Assembly: GCA_030248215.1 (NCBI GenBank)
Contig: JASANG010002100.1
Coordinates: 90,001 to 154,000, forward strand
Direction: 5' to 3'
DNA: 64,000 nucleotides
Origin: Enoplolaimus lenunculus
Lineage: Eukaryota > Nematoda > Enoplea > Enoplida > Thoracostomopsidae
Shown here piece after piece: positions 1 through 12,400 of this stretch. The stretch's first letter is position 1, and every line of letters starts with the position of its first letter. Under the pieces are notes generated by a model. It was given only the letters and a program-made list of their open reading frames with translations, made no database searches and had not been told where the DNA came from. The translations under genes and the position numbers were made by a program.

Positions 1-489
1 AGAACTGCCTCGTTTTCCAGAACCGGAACCAAAACCGGATACCGCACTTCCTCGTAAGCTACGACCGGAAATATTAGCAGGGTCGCGAGAAGTCGAACAT
101 TCAGCGGATAAAGCCAAAGATGGGATTGAACTTTTTGACTCAAAATATCCACTTACAGACGCGGATACTTGTTGAACATCACCAGCTTGAGCCGTTGAGT
201 TAGATCGCAGGGCTTTTGACGAGTGAGAATAATTGCCCTTAACACAAGATTTTGGCCTCATAACTACCGCTTCGTGACTCAAAGCGCCTTGGTCAGACAC
301 GGGGGTCCCGTTCGCCAGAGCATGGCAAGAGCTAAATTGAGCCGAACCGTTTCGTAGCTGAGCGTAGCGGTGATCGAGTGAAGACGTCGGCGATGCTGGA
401 TGAAGGGTTCGTTGTTGCAGTTCAACACCTTCTGGGCTGTTGAGAAATTTGGAAAGCATTTCATAGTTGTCGTACAATTGACGGCCGTT
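1..489 (-). CDS. RAPH1/APBB1IP-like: MRL exon: end of PH region and Ser-rich C-terminal tail, runs off the window
   Basis: Acceptor ATTTTTAG ends at 490 and the frame is open for 163 codons to the window edge. It begins [12 protein letters not shown], matching the YGKQLYMNYQEAL that follows IRIAK in Lamellipodin. The rest is Ser/Thr/Asn/Gly-rich ([26 protein letters not shown]), as expected for the disordered tail; no FPPPP-type EVH1 motif is reached yet. A strong donor-like GTAAGT lies inside the exon (complement of 151-156), so an isoform ending at 157 is possible, although the frame stays open beyond it and keeps the same composition. Confidence 0.9.
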
Positions 490-3400
490 CTAAAAATTAA
501 AATATTAGTTAACCGCACTCGCGACACAGTCGACATCGACTTATGTTTTGTGCAATAACTTTAAGCCGAAAGATTCAATAAACACTTCTGCGTGCCAGAA
601 TGGTCGATGTTGCCAGCAACTGGTCCCATTTTTGAGCTTCAAGCCTTGTTTATGCAGTGAGATAAACAACCGGCTATCAAACGAACGCACAGGTACCGAA
701 ACATTCGACCTGTACACTTAAGTCTGGAGTTTGACTTTTTAAAATCTGCCCAAGTCAAACGTCAATTTAAGTCATGTTGCTGAATCTCAGCCAATTTTTA
801 AATCAAAATAACATATGCTTCGTTTACCTATGTTATATTTACGGGCGTAATAGTATGGTTAGGCTAAACATATTTCTATGCCTAATAAACATATTTGTAT
901 GCCTAAATAAACATATTTCTATGCGTAACAAACATATTTCTATGCCTAATAAACATATTTCTATGCCTAATCTTAATCTTTCTAAAGCCAACCGTTCGTC
1001 AATTGTATACCTGCGGAAAAACAGGTACACCCCTAAAGGTAACATTGGCCAAATTAAAAGTATCCGGATCAGCTTTGAACGAACAGACATTTGACAAGCA
1101 ACAGGTGTGACATTTGTTAGTTACAGGTGCTTGCCTGCTGAGAAAGAGGACGCTGAGAATTATCCTCTAAACAGGTTAGGCTTAGGCCTTAAACTTAAAC
1201 TTCGGTTTAGTATTAGGTTTCAATTTAGGCTAAGGAGCAGGCTTTAGCTTAGTCACCTTTAAACGGACCCCTATAATTAACATGGGCCACTTGTGCTATC
1301 CAATCAAATTTAGGCTAAGGTGTAGGCTTTGGCATAGTAAGTCTCAAACAGGCCCCTATAATTAACATGGGCCACTTGTGCTACCCAATCATATTTAGGC
1401 TAAGGTGTAGGCTTTGGCTTAGTAAGTCTCAAACAGGCCCCTATAATTAACATAAGCCAATTGTGCTATCAAACATCAATACAGAAAATGAGTGTCCCCA
1501 TACGCCACATAACGAATTGGCTTACCTTAGCTATTCTAAGACCTACAAGCCACCTTTGAAACGAGAGTACATCTTCAGCGCACAAATACTTTATATATTT
1601 TGACGCTTTGATTTGTATCTGAGGATGCTTAAACAAATCATATCGAAAGCAATACTGTGGCCTTTAAGCTACAAGGCAACCATCAATATATTTGTCTATT
1701 ATCGGTGTTGTATAATAACATCGATTGACTTTCACAAGGACTTAGCCTTGTTAGGGACTAAACTAAGATAGATTCAACGAAAGTTGAAACAGCCTTCAGG
1801 TATAAAATCAGAGACAAATCTTTGGTCGTTTCAGCGACGTAAGGAGCGATTTGTACGAGAGGGTTGCGCACTTACAGGCGGCAGACGTGAACGATGCACC
1901 ACAACATATAAAAAAATTTCGGCTCCATGTGGAAAGTTTTAGTCCGTTTGTAAATTTCGCCAAATTCCGGTACGCCAACGGATATTTTTTAACTGTAGTA
2001 CAAATTTGGCGCCAACACAGTTGCAAACTAGGACAAAGCGACATATTCTCAAATGCGTATAGCATCGATCACCAGTTATAAGCGGCAGCTTTTCAAACTG
2101 ACCACCTCATGCAGTTGTGAATCTCAATATTGGCACAGAAATTAGACAAGTCAAGTACGAAAAATGGACTGAATTGTGAAAGTCGCGATTCGATAGATGG
2201 TACACACATTTGAGAATACGGTCCAAACTGCCAAAATATATGTTAAAATATTAATACTAAAAATGTACCTTTAAAGCAAATCCGAACTCGGTCGGCGATT
2301 TGTATTTCTTTTTCCATCCGAATCCTGTATACGTTTGTACCATTCCGAGTTGAATCAAACAAACCAAATCTTTTGATGACTAAAAATACAAAAAAACAAT
2401 ACTAACATGAATACACGCAAACATTAACAAAGTTTCAATTAACTGCAGATCATTCAGCCTATACATTTGGCCAGCGTTAGAGGGATTGTGGGACATAAAG
2501 ACTTTGTACGTTATAGGCTTAGGCTTCGGTTTAGGTTTAGGCTTAGGTGGCAGGCATTCAGATAATGAGTTAACATAGATATGTACTGAACAATTTTGAT
2601 TCGCGGAGGCCGGCAATCTTGCAACCTAACGAAACTTTTTGATAATACACTGCAAAAAATGGTGAGTCAAATTGACTCTCTCCGAAATAGGCTTTTCCTG
2701 ACTACACAAACTGAGTCAAAATTCGACTCCGCCAGAGTCAAATCGAGTCGAATTTGACTCTGGCGGAGTTGAATTTTGACTCAGTTTGTGTAGTGAGGAA
2801 AAATCTATTTCGAAGAAAGTCAATTTGACTCACCATTTTTTGCAGAGTAAGACAAAATTGGCAAATCTATAACAATGGTTCTTCATAGTGAGGTTAGTGA
2901 CCAAACCTAAGAAAAAACCAATCGGTTTATAGGACGGGCCTCTGGCCCAACCAATCTCGGTGGTTCCGAAAATGTTTTGAGTACAACAGCAAGCCTTGAG
3001 ACGCAAAAAATTTGCTTGTATTAATTTTAATTTTTCTGTTTTCGAACGAAACCTTAAACCAAACTGTCGGTTAGCAAATACTTAAGCGGAAACTTATACA
3101 GAACAAATTCTTGCAAAAAAATTCCGTTTACAACACAACGAAACATAAGTAATTTAAGTATTTTGAAAATATGTTGCGTTTGTAGCCAAGAAATTGAAAG
3201 TTCATCACTGAAGCAGCCACCCTTCATTTGGGGGGACCATTCCAAAAGGAATCTACGCACCAAAAATATTTTAAACAAAAAAATTTAAAAATATTTTAAT
3301 CATCGTAAAAGGTACCACCCCGGAATTCTGGGATGGAGCGCAGGCAACCTAGCCTGCTCCTGCATTGTCATGGTTAAAAATACTGATGTTCTGTCGCTTA

Positions 3401-6400
3401 CCTTGGATTTGCCTTTTGGAACGTAATAAAGTCCAGAAGCTCGTAGGACAAAATGATGCTTTTTCCACGCTTTTTTGCCGTCCGCTTTCAGCCATAAATA
3501 TCCTTCAATCTCGGGCGGTTGAACGTGAGATGGAGCGAAGAATTCCTGAAACCAAAAAATCTGGATTAATAGAAGCAGGTCAATTTTAACAGTTAAACAA
3601 TGTATTTCGCAAGACGCATGTTCGTTTAAAAAATTTCCACCTTTCTTTCTCACTATCTTCAAAACTTTTATGCTCCAAAAGCTAGCAAATCGAAACTTAC
3701 TACGAAATCTACACGAAGAACTTTTAATTTTTTCTTGGTTAGGTTTAAGAATATAATTTGTAACCTGGTACGCCCCTAAAAGTAACACTGGCCATTAATT
3801 GCATTAAACAAAAAATAAAAAAAATTTCGCTAAACTGTTTACCTCAACGATTTGTTTCTTGTGAACGCAATCAAGTTCAATTGCACGATCAGCACTGGAT
3901 TCTGTTAGCAAATAACTCTGAAACAAAATAGTACATTGAAACTTTTAGTATTTTTTAAAAATTGAACTAACTATTGCAGTTCAAACATCACTTTAACCGA
4001 GATACTCTTGAACTTTTGGCACATTTTTTACTTCCCCCATAAAAATTTTGTTTCAGTAGCTTCTAATGGGCTCTGCCAACCCTTTGAACCCACGCAACTT
4101 CAAGGAACCTAAAGCAGGATGGAACGTTGCCGCTGCCATAGCCCCCACCACTAAGCAACTTATTACTGGGCTCCTATATATTTCACATAACATTGATACT
4201 GTGTTTTTTGCGGATTAGCATGGGAAACTTTAGTGCGGGGGGGTGGCTTGGGAGGCGCCCCCTCTTCCTGCTTACGATCCTTATAAGTTGCGAGTGGTTC
4301 CGAGGGCGGCAGTTTGTCTGATTGGAATGAGAAACGTGCTCCCACCATACTAATCTATTATTAAGACGTTCTGTTATAGAACCTTAAAACGTGTATATGA
4401 TAAGTGAACACCAGAAATGCTACTTACCATGGTCCATAATAAAGTCGGGTGTTTTTGCACCAAAAAGCAATAAAACTGTGCTTAAATTTATTGATAGGTT
4501 TTAGGCCATTGTATGGCGACAAGTTGTCGGGCGACGAATTATCGTAGATTCAATATTAAACATACCTGAGGATTTTGAATAAATTCACTTTTATCGCGAC
4601 GTTCCATAAACAAAAGTTTATTTGGTGAGTCGCTCGTCCACATCATAATATTTTCAACCAGAAGTTCATGATCTTCGTAAACGCGCTCTGAAAATAAATA
4701 ATTAAATTGTCCCAAAGCGGTATACAATCAGGGTGCGACCGAATATCCGGTTTCAGTTTACTATCCGGGGAAAACGATGCTCGTATACGGTTCCGGTATC
4801 CGGTAAACCTACCAGATACGGGATATTTACGGTTGTAGTGCCGAATATTATAAAACTGCTTTTTACAAGTGAGTACCTTTAAACATCTTGCTGCGATTAC
4901 ATTTCTGGGCAAGTCAAGAAGTTCAAGTGTTGATACGTTTCAGCTACTTTTAACTTATGTAAGCGAGCGAGAGTTAAACGCATTTGCGCATTATACATAT
5001 AATTTCAGTTTGTCGACAGTAAATATCAAATTTATAACCACAAGTAGCCTGAGCATGCTAAAAATACAGCGACAAATAAATTTTTGAACGTATACAACGT
5101 TCGGTTCCGGTTCCGGTAAAAACATTCAATATCCGTATCCGGTCTCCGGTAAATTAATATCTGGTCGCCGACAGGTAACAAGATTTGCAATACAAACATA
5201 TTCAATTAACCAAACCGAGATTTTCGCAGACGTTGCGCTCTGTTTGTTCCGTCTTCTTAGTTTATATTCGTAGTGTAATAAAAAATGTACCCAGCGTGCG
5301 TTGCATTTTAAAGGGTTAATATGTTCGATTACTGGTGGAATGAATGCGTTAAACGGCAAAAATTTGAAATGTTTTGCTTAAGATAATCTCGCAAAATTAC
5401 GATAATTAGAACGTACTTCGAATACAAGATTGACCTTGCAAAAGTGAGGTAGGATACGACCATAGGAAAGCATATGATACTTACAGTTTGTGCTCTGATA
5501 AATTAATCATGTTACATGTTCATTGCTAGAGTACTATTGCTCTTGATTTAGCCAAGAGTGGATAATGCATACTTCAACAAGAGTATGCAACTGGGTACAT
5601 TCTGTGTAGAAAAGAATGTGCATGGCACGCGGTGCGTTTTTGGCCAACCCCCCTTTATTTAGATGGTGCGTACAACCGGTGCGAACCATGGCAATTTATG
5701 AATGCGGCGTCAAACATGCTCCCTCTACAGTTTAATTTAGGGGTATTCATAAGATAGCGACCCCCTTCTAAACAAGGGAGGGCGGATCGGCCATAAATGC
5801 AATGCCCGGTGGTATATTTTGTACCACACAAATTTCGGCCAATGTTAATGGGCCCAAATTCACGGTAGCTGAACACTCTTGTTAGAGTGATCATCCACTC
5901 TTGGTTTCACCAAGACTGGATGATGCATACTAACAAGAGTATGTAACTGGTTACATTCTGTGCATAAAATAACGTACCCGGCACGCGTTACGTTTTTGGC
6001 CTACTCCATCATTTAGAGGGGGGCAAAACCTATGCGAACCATGACACTTTACGTATCCGGCAACAAATTGCGCCGCTTATAATTTAATTTTGGGTTATTA
6101 CATGCAACAGCGATCCCCCTCTAAACAAAGGGGGGGCCGGCCAAAAACGCAACGCCCGGTGCTACATTTTGTACCATGCGAAACTCAAAGAGTTGCACAC
6201 TCTTGTATCATGCGCTCTTGATTTTAACTGACCCATGAACAGATCAGGATAATGTTCAACGATCGCATGATTATGGCTCAGTTCGACTCGATTCTTTTCG
6301 GCCAACTGTTTCAATACAGTCGCGACAGTCCATCGTTCATCAACCAATAAACTACGACTATTTCCGTCGACCGAGAAAACTTTGACATAAATCTGAAACC

Positions 6401-9400
6401 GTAACGTCATAGTAAAGCATCCAGGCCATGGCCAATCCATACAGCGATTAAAACCAATATCTTGCTTAATGATTTACTGCTAAAATTGCGTTTGGCTTCT
6501 CGGTCGCTTCGCTTGTGTGCTTTTTCACTGGTATGTATCGGGCAGATCGCGTGGGAAATTTCAAGATTTGCTACAGAAAGCAGTTGCAATGTAGACGTTT
6601 CAAAGCAAGGCTCCAAAATCAGCGAAATCTGTCCAAGACAGGAACAATAATTCAAGGTGTTTAGCACGAACAGAAATACTAATAGGAACCGGTATTTGAA
6701 ATAATTTTCGTCGCCGGATTGCTGTTCACCGTATAAAACGAAAAAATGTTTCCATTCATGTTGGTTTATGATTTGTTCAGCCAATCAATGATTGATTTGT
6801 TTTGACTTTAAATTTAGTATATATATAGAGCGTATACTAGGAGGAATAAGCAGCATATCAGCTTCCAAAATTTTTGAAAAAACAACTAAAATGGCACTTT
6901 GCCTTCGCAGACTTTAAAATAACTTGATATATCTTAAAAGGTTAAAAAGTTACTCCTCACGTGCGGAAAGCATTTGCCTAAGATTATACCAGCATTTGCC
7001 TAAGATTATACCAGCATTTGCCTAAGATTATACCAGCATTTGCCTAAGACTATGCCAGCATTTGCCTAAGATTATACCAGCATTTGCCTAAGATTATACC
7101 AGCATTTGTCTAAGATTACACCAGCATTTGCCTAAGATTATACCAGCATTTGCCTAAGATTATACCAGCATTTGGCTAAGATTATACCAGCATTTGCCTA
7201 AGATTATACCAGCATTTGCCTAAGATTATACCTGCATTTGCCTAAGATTATACCAGCATTTGCCTAAGATTATACCAGCATTTGCCTAAGATTATACCAG
7301 CATTTGCCTAAGATTATACCAGCATTTGTCTAAGATTACACCAGCATTTGCCTAAGATTATACCAGCATTTGCCTAAGATTATACCAGCATTTGCCTAAG
7401 ATTATACCAGCATTTGCCTAAGATTATACCAGCATTTGCCTAAGATTATACCAGCATTTGCCTAAGATTATACCAGCATTTGCCTAAGATTATACCAGCA
7501 TTTGCCTAAGATTATACCAGCATTTGCCTAAGATTATACCAGCATTTGCCTAAGATTATACCAGCATTTGCCTAAGATTATACCAGCATTTGCCTAAGAT
7601 TATACCAGCATTTGCCTAAGATTATACCAGCATTTGTCTAAGATTATGCCAGCATTTGCCTAAGACTATGCCAGCATTTGCCTAAGATTATACCAGCATT
7701 TGCCTAAGATTATACCAGCATTTGCCTAAGATTATACCAGCATTTGTCTAAGATTATGCCAGCATTTGCCTAAGATTATACCAGCATTTGCCTAAGACTA
7801 TGCCAGCATTTGCCTAAGATTATACCAGCATTTGCCTAAGATTATACCAGCATTTGCCTAAGATTATACCAGTATTTGCCTAAGATTATATGCCAGCATT
7901 TGCCTAAGATTATACCAGCATTTGCCTAAGACTATGGCAGCATTTGCCTAAGATTATACCAGCATTTGTCTAAGATTATACCAGCATTTGTCTAAGATTA
8001 CACCAGCATTTGCCTAAGATTATACCAGCATTTGCCTAAGATTATACCAGCATTTGCCTAAGATTATACCAGCATTTGCCTAAGATTATACCAGCATTTG
8101 CCTAAGATTATACCAGCATTTGTCTAAGATTATACCAGCATTTGCCTAAGATTATACCAGCATTTGCCTAAGATTATACCAGCATTTGCCTAAGATTATA
8201 CCAGCATTTGCCTAAGATTATACCAGCATTTGCCTAAGATTTAATATACCCGCATTTGCCTAAGATTATACCAGCATTTGCCTAAGCCATTATACCAGCA
8301 TTTGCCTAAGATTATACCAGCATTTGCCTAAGATTATACCAGCATTTGCCTAAGATTATACCAGCATTTGCCTAAGATTATACCAGCATTTGTCTAAGAT
8401 TATGCCAGCATTTGCCTAAGACTATGCCAGCATTTGCCTAAGATTATACCAGCATTTGCCTAAGATTATACCAGCATTTGCCTAAGATTACACCAGCATT
8501 TGACTAAGATTATTCCATCATTTGCCTAAGATTATTCCAGCATTTGCCTACGACTTTTCCAGCATTTGCCTAAGATTATACCAGCATTTGCCTAAGATTA
8601 TACCAGCATTTGCCTAAGATTATACCAGCATTTGCCTAAGATTATATGCCAGCATTTGCCTAAGATTATACCAGCATTTGCCTAAGACTATGCCAGCATT
8701 TGCCTAAGATTATACCAGCATTTGCCTAAGATTATACCAGCATTTGACTAAGATTAAACCAGCATTTGCCTAAGATTAAACCAGCATTTGCCTAAGATTA
8801 TACCAGCATTTGCCTAAGATTATACCAGCATTTGCCTAAGATTATACCAGCATTTGCCTAAGATTATACCAGCATTTGTCTAAGATTACACCAGCATTTG
8901 CCTAAGATTATACCAGCATTTGCCTAAGATTATACCAGCATTTGCCTAAGATTATACCAGCATTTGCATAACATTATACCAGCATTTGCCTAACATTATA
9001 CCAGCATTTGCCTAACATTAACCAGCATTTGCCTAACATTATACCAGCATTTGCCTAACATTATACCAGCATTTGCCTAACATTATACCAGCATTTGCCT
9101 AACATTATACCAGCATTTGCCTAACATTATACCAGCATTTGCCTAACATTATACCAGCATTTGCCTAACATTATACCAGCATTTGCCATCTTAAAAACTC
9201 ATAACCGAAAAGTCAGAATTCCGGCATCGAAACAGCAGTCAGCCGGAATCGGAATCCGGAAGTCAAATTTTGCCGGAATTTTAGCCGGAATCGGAATTCC
9301 GATGGGACCCGGATACATAGCATACATTTGTGAAAACGAATCTCAAAGCTTTAGGAAGCTTGCACATGGGTGCAACTAAGGCTATATTAGTAAAGCATTA

Positions 9401-12400
9401 CTTGTCAACTATAAGTTATAACGTAAACTAAGCTATGATGTGCTTTTCATAGCAACGTAATGAATGGTAACATACCCAAATCCTATATAACAAACTGGCT
9501 TAGGAACTCATTTTTGCAACGCTTAGGCTCAGGCTTGAATACACTTAATCTACTGTTACACCCCTCAAAGTAACATTGGCCACTATACTAGTAAAGTATT
9601 ACTTGTCAACTATAAGTTATAACGTAAACTAAGGTATGATGTGCGTTTCATAGCAACGCAATGAATGGTAACATACCCAAATCCTACATGACAAACTGGC
9701 TTAGGAACTTATTTTTGCAACGCTTAGACTCAGGCTTAGGCTTAGGAATACGCTTAATCTACTGTTACACCCCTCAAAGTAACATTGGCCACTATACTAG
9801 TAAAGTATTACTTGTCAACTATAAGTTATAACGTAAACTAAGCTATGATGTGCTTTTCATAACAACGTAATATAATGGTAACATACCCAAATCCTATATA
9901 ACAAACTCACCTTTTTGACACTGGCTTCTTTCATTTTCTCCAACGCTAATTTGATTTTTTCCGATTTTATTTTTTCGATCCTTTCTTCCTGTAACAAATA
10001 TAATAAATTTTCAAACCAAATGGAACATATTAACATAAAAACTAAAGCCTTCAAACAAATAGTGTTTTCAAAAATATTCTTTTCGTGCCGCACACATAAC
10101 CCGACACTTCTGCATATTTCCCAACAAGCTTAAATATACGTGTCTAAATGTTACAGGGATCTATTCGATTGTTCCGCCAAGTTGGCGTTTGTCCAAAAAA
10201 TGGTAGGATTTGGAAAATGTTCTTGCATATTTGAGCGTTTCATGACGTCCCGTGATCCGTGCATACCCAATTTTAAATTCGATTTTTAAGGTTCTAAAGT
10301 CTACTTGGGACCGAAGCAAATTTTTGGTCAAAAAATGCTGAAATTTTTATATCAATTGAAGCAGCTTAACGCGGTAAATCTAATGTGCATAAATAACACA
10401 CTGTAAATTTCAGTGAGTTGATTTTAACTCAGAATGAGTTGAATCACTCAGTCTGAGTTAGGACTTTCAGAACTCAGAAAGTTGAGTTGATTCAATTCAT
10501 TCTGAGTTAATTAATCAACTCATCCAGTGTCAACTCAACTCAGAGTGAGAATCAAATCAACTCAGAGTAAGTTAATGTTTATTGATATTAATTCAGAAAT
10601 AACCAACTCGCTAGCTGAATTGATTAATCAACTCATTGGAATTTACAGTGCACCAACGAACCCAAAATTCATATACGCGTCATGCTGGCAATCCGAACCC
10701 TGTGTATAACACATATAAGACATAAATATTAACTTCTCTGTGGGTAATAAAACGTACGATTAGGTTTTTTGCCGATAACTCGTGACCGGGTGGTTATGTA
10801 ACCGGTATATTTAGGTTCATTAGGCTTCGCTTGTCAAACGGTATCTATTGATATAAAAATTTCAGGATGTTTCATAAATAATTTTTTCGGCCTCACGGAG
10901 GTCCTTAGGACCTTAATAATCGAAGTTTTTAAAATATACAATACTGGCTGGTGAGAGAAAACCGAGAGAACTTGCTAAAGGTCTTATGGCAAATTTTTCA
11001 AAAACTATGATGGGAAGTGTCCGCGGGCACATAATTCAAAGTTAACTCATACAAAATTAACTTTAAGTTTGCAGCGCACCAGTAACCGTGAAATTTCGCT
11101 CGAGCGATAAATTCAAAAAAATTACTTTTAACACAATTTTCTATTAAATTTCAAACAACCTGAGCTACAAACGATTGTGAACACTGATGCACGGTAAAGT
11201 GTATGTAAAGCAAAAAGATTACCATACATGTGCACATATACCGGAATATGAAGTTGTTGCAATGACCACGCGGTGTAGTGGTAGCATGCTGGACTCGAGT
11301 GCAAGAGCGCTCAGGTTCGTTTCCCGGCGTCGTCCTTAATTTTGGTCAAAACGTCGAGCCAAGGTCGACCAGACCGTGTTATTTTAACACACATTATACC
11401 TCAGTCATTTCTTCTTCAAGAACTTCGGTATGCACTTTTCGAATGAATCCTTGCATTGAATCGAGCAGCTGAAATGATGGTAAGTAAGTTTCAACAAAAT
11501 CACACGATAAACTTTGGCACATTCTTGGTAGCGTATAACTTTGTCTTCGACGCCGCCACATATTATAATTGTTGGATATCACTTGATATTAGCAATCATA
11601 GGCAACACAATGTTAGCATCAAGTAAAGTCAAGTACGAAGGGACTTTAACTGATACAATAAAGGAGAAATTATATTACTCGAGTAAATTGAGCTATATTG
11701 TTTGAAATATTTTTTGGTTTCAGATCTGGAAATGGTAGGTTTATATCAAGAGTCGATAATCGATATTTAACAAGAATGTACAAATTGGGATCATTCTGTG
11801 TAGAAAACAATGTACCCGGCTCGCGTTGCATTTATGCCGCACCCCCCTTTATTCAGCGGGTGTACACAACCGGTGCGAACCATGGCCACTTTATCTATGT
11901 GGCGTCAAGCATGGCCCCCTTATAGTTTAATTTAGGGGTATTCATGTGATAGCGACCCGTCTCTAAATGGGCGGCAGGGTCGGCCAAAAACGCAACACCC
12001 GATGGTACATTTTGTACCATGCGGACCCCAAGAGTTGCACACTCTTGTCATTATCTACTCTTGGTTATACCAACTCCACACAATGTTATTAGGTATTCGC
12101 TGCAAAAGCTTCTATGTTAAATTAGGTTTACATGGGTTGTTGCTGAAAGCCTACACATTGAACAGATAATGGAATAAAGGAGACAGCCGTTTTGGAAACA
12201 GTGAAACCAGTTACGATCTGAGAACGTCTAGAACCGCTTTAAACAGCGATCATGCGAACATGTACTGCTTAACTAAACTTCCGCGAACTCTCGTAACACA
12301 CCGCATATGCTTCGTGGGGGGAGGTATTTTCTGGCAGTTTACGTAAGAACCTGCGTGCCCCGTATAGCCACGACTTTGTCAGTCCACGAAATTAAATTGG

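Larger units (their letters stand above)
490..1525 (-). other. Intron: TTAGGC-rich sequence, 21-bp and 85-bp tandem repeats
   Basis: Holds a family-K element (about 839-1050) whose ends resemble GGGGCGTAAC and CCCCTAAAGGTAACATT and whose middle is five copies of a ~21-bp repeat (865-970, core TTTCTATGCCTAAT). Then comes TTAGGC-like sequence (1165-1260) and three copies of an 85-bp tandem repeat (1267-1467). 490-838 and 1050-1165 show nothing recognisable. Confidence 0.75.
4688..6232 (-). other. Intron filled by one family-D and two family-E elements
   Basis: From the left: family D (4729-5174), unique sequence 5175-5550 with no recognisable feature, then family E copies 5551-5906 and 5908-6225 lying head to tail. 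The second E copy ends just before the RA-exon donor. Confidence 0.8.
6393..9910 (-). other. Intron dominated by a 22-bp satellite and a ~205-bp tandem repeat
   Basis: 6475-6600 is a family-C fragment (AAAATTGCGTTTGGCTTCTC). 6600-6968 shows nothing recognisable. 6969-9187 is the 22-bp satellite, 9200-9312 a family-D-like fragment (CCGGAATCGGAATTCCG), and 9371-9909 a tandem repeat that ends at the splice donor. Confidence 0.85.
9989..11399 (-). other. Intron with family-P and family-G foldback sequences and a tRNA-like element
   Basis: 10185-10340 resembles family P (AAAATGGTAGGATTTGGAAA). 10399-10650 is family G. 10680-11260 shows nothing recognisable. 11266-11336 is tRNA-like. Confidence 0.7.

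Noticed and set aside
279-536. 85-residue minus-strand frame starting at 536
   Set aside because: Shifted frame over the true MRL tail exon (489-1), which is open for 163 codons in another frame.
774-1094. 106-residue plus-strand open frame and its minus-strand counterpart with SMPNKHI repeats
   Set aside because: Produced by the 21-bp minisatellite inside a family-K element.
1808-2081. Opposed open frames near 1.8-2.1 kb as an extra MRL exon
   Set aside because: The PH domain is complete without it: exons 2379-2269 and 1627-1526 join in phase and match the family continuously.
6969-9187. CRISPR-like regular repeat array
   Set aside because: Units are contiguous with no unique spacers, and the setting is a eukaryotic intron; it is a satellite.
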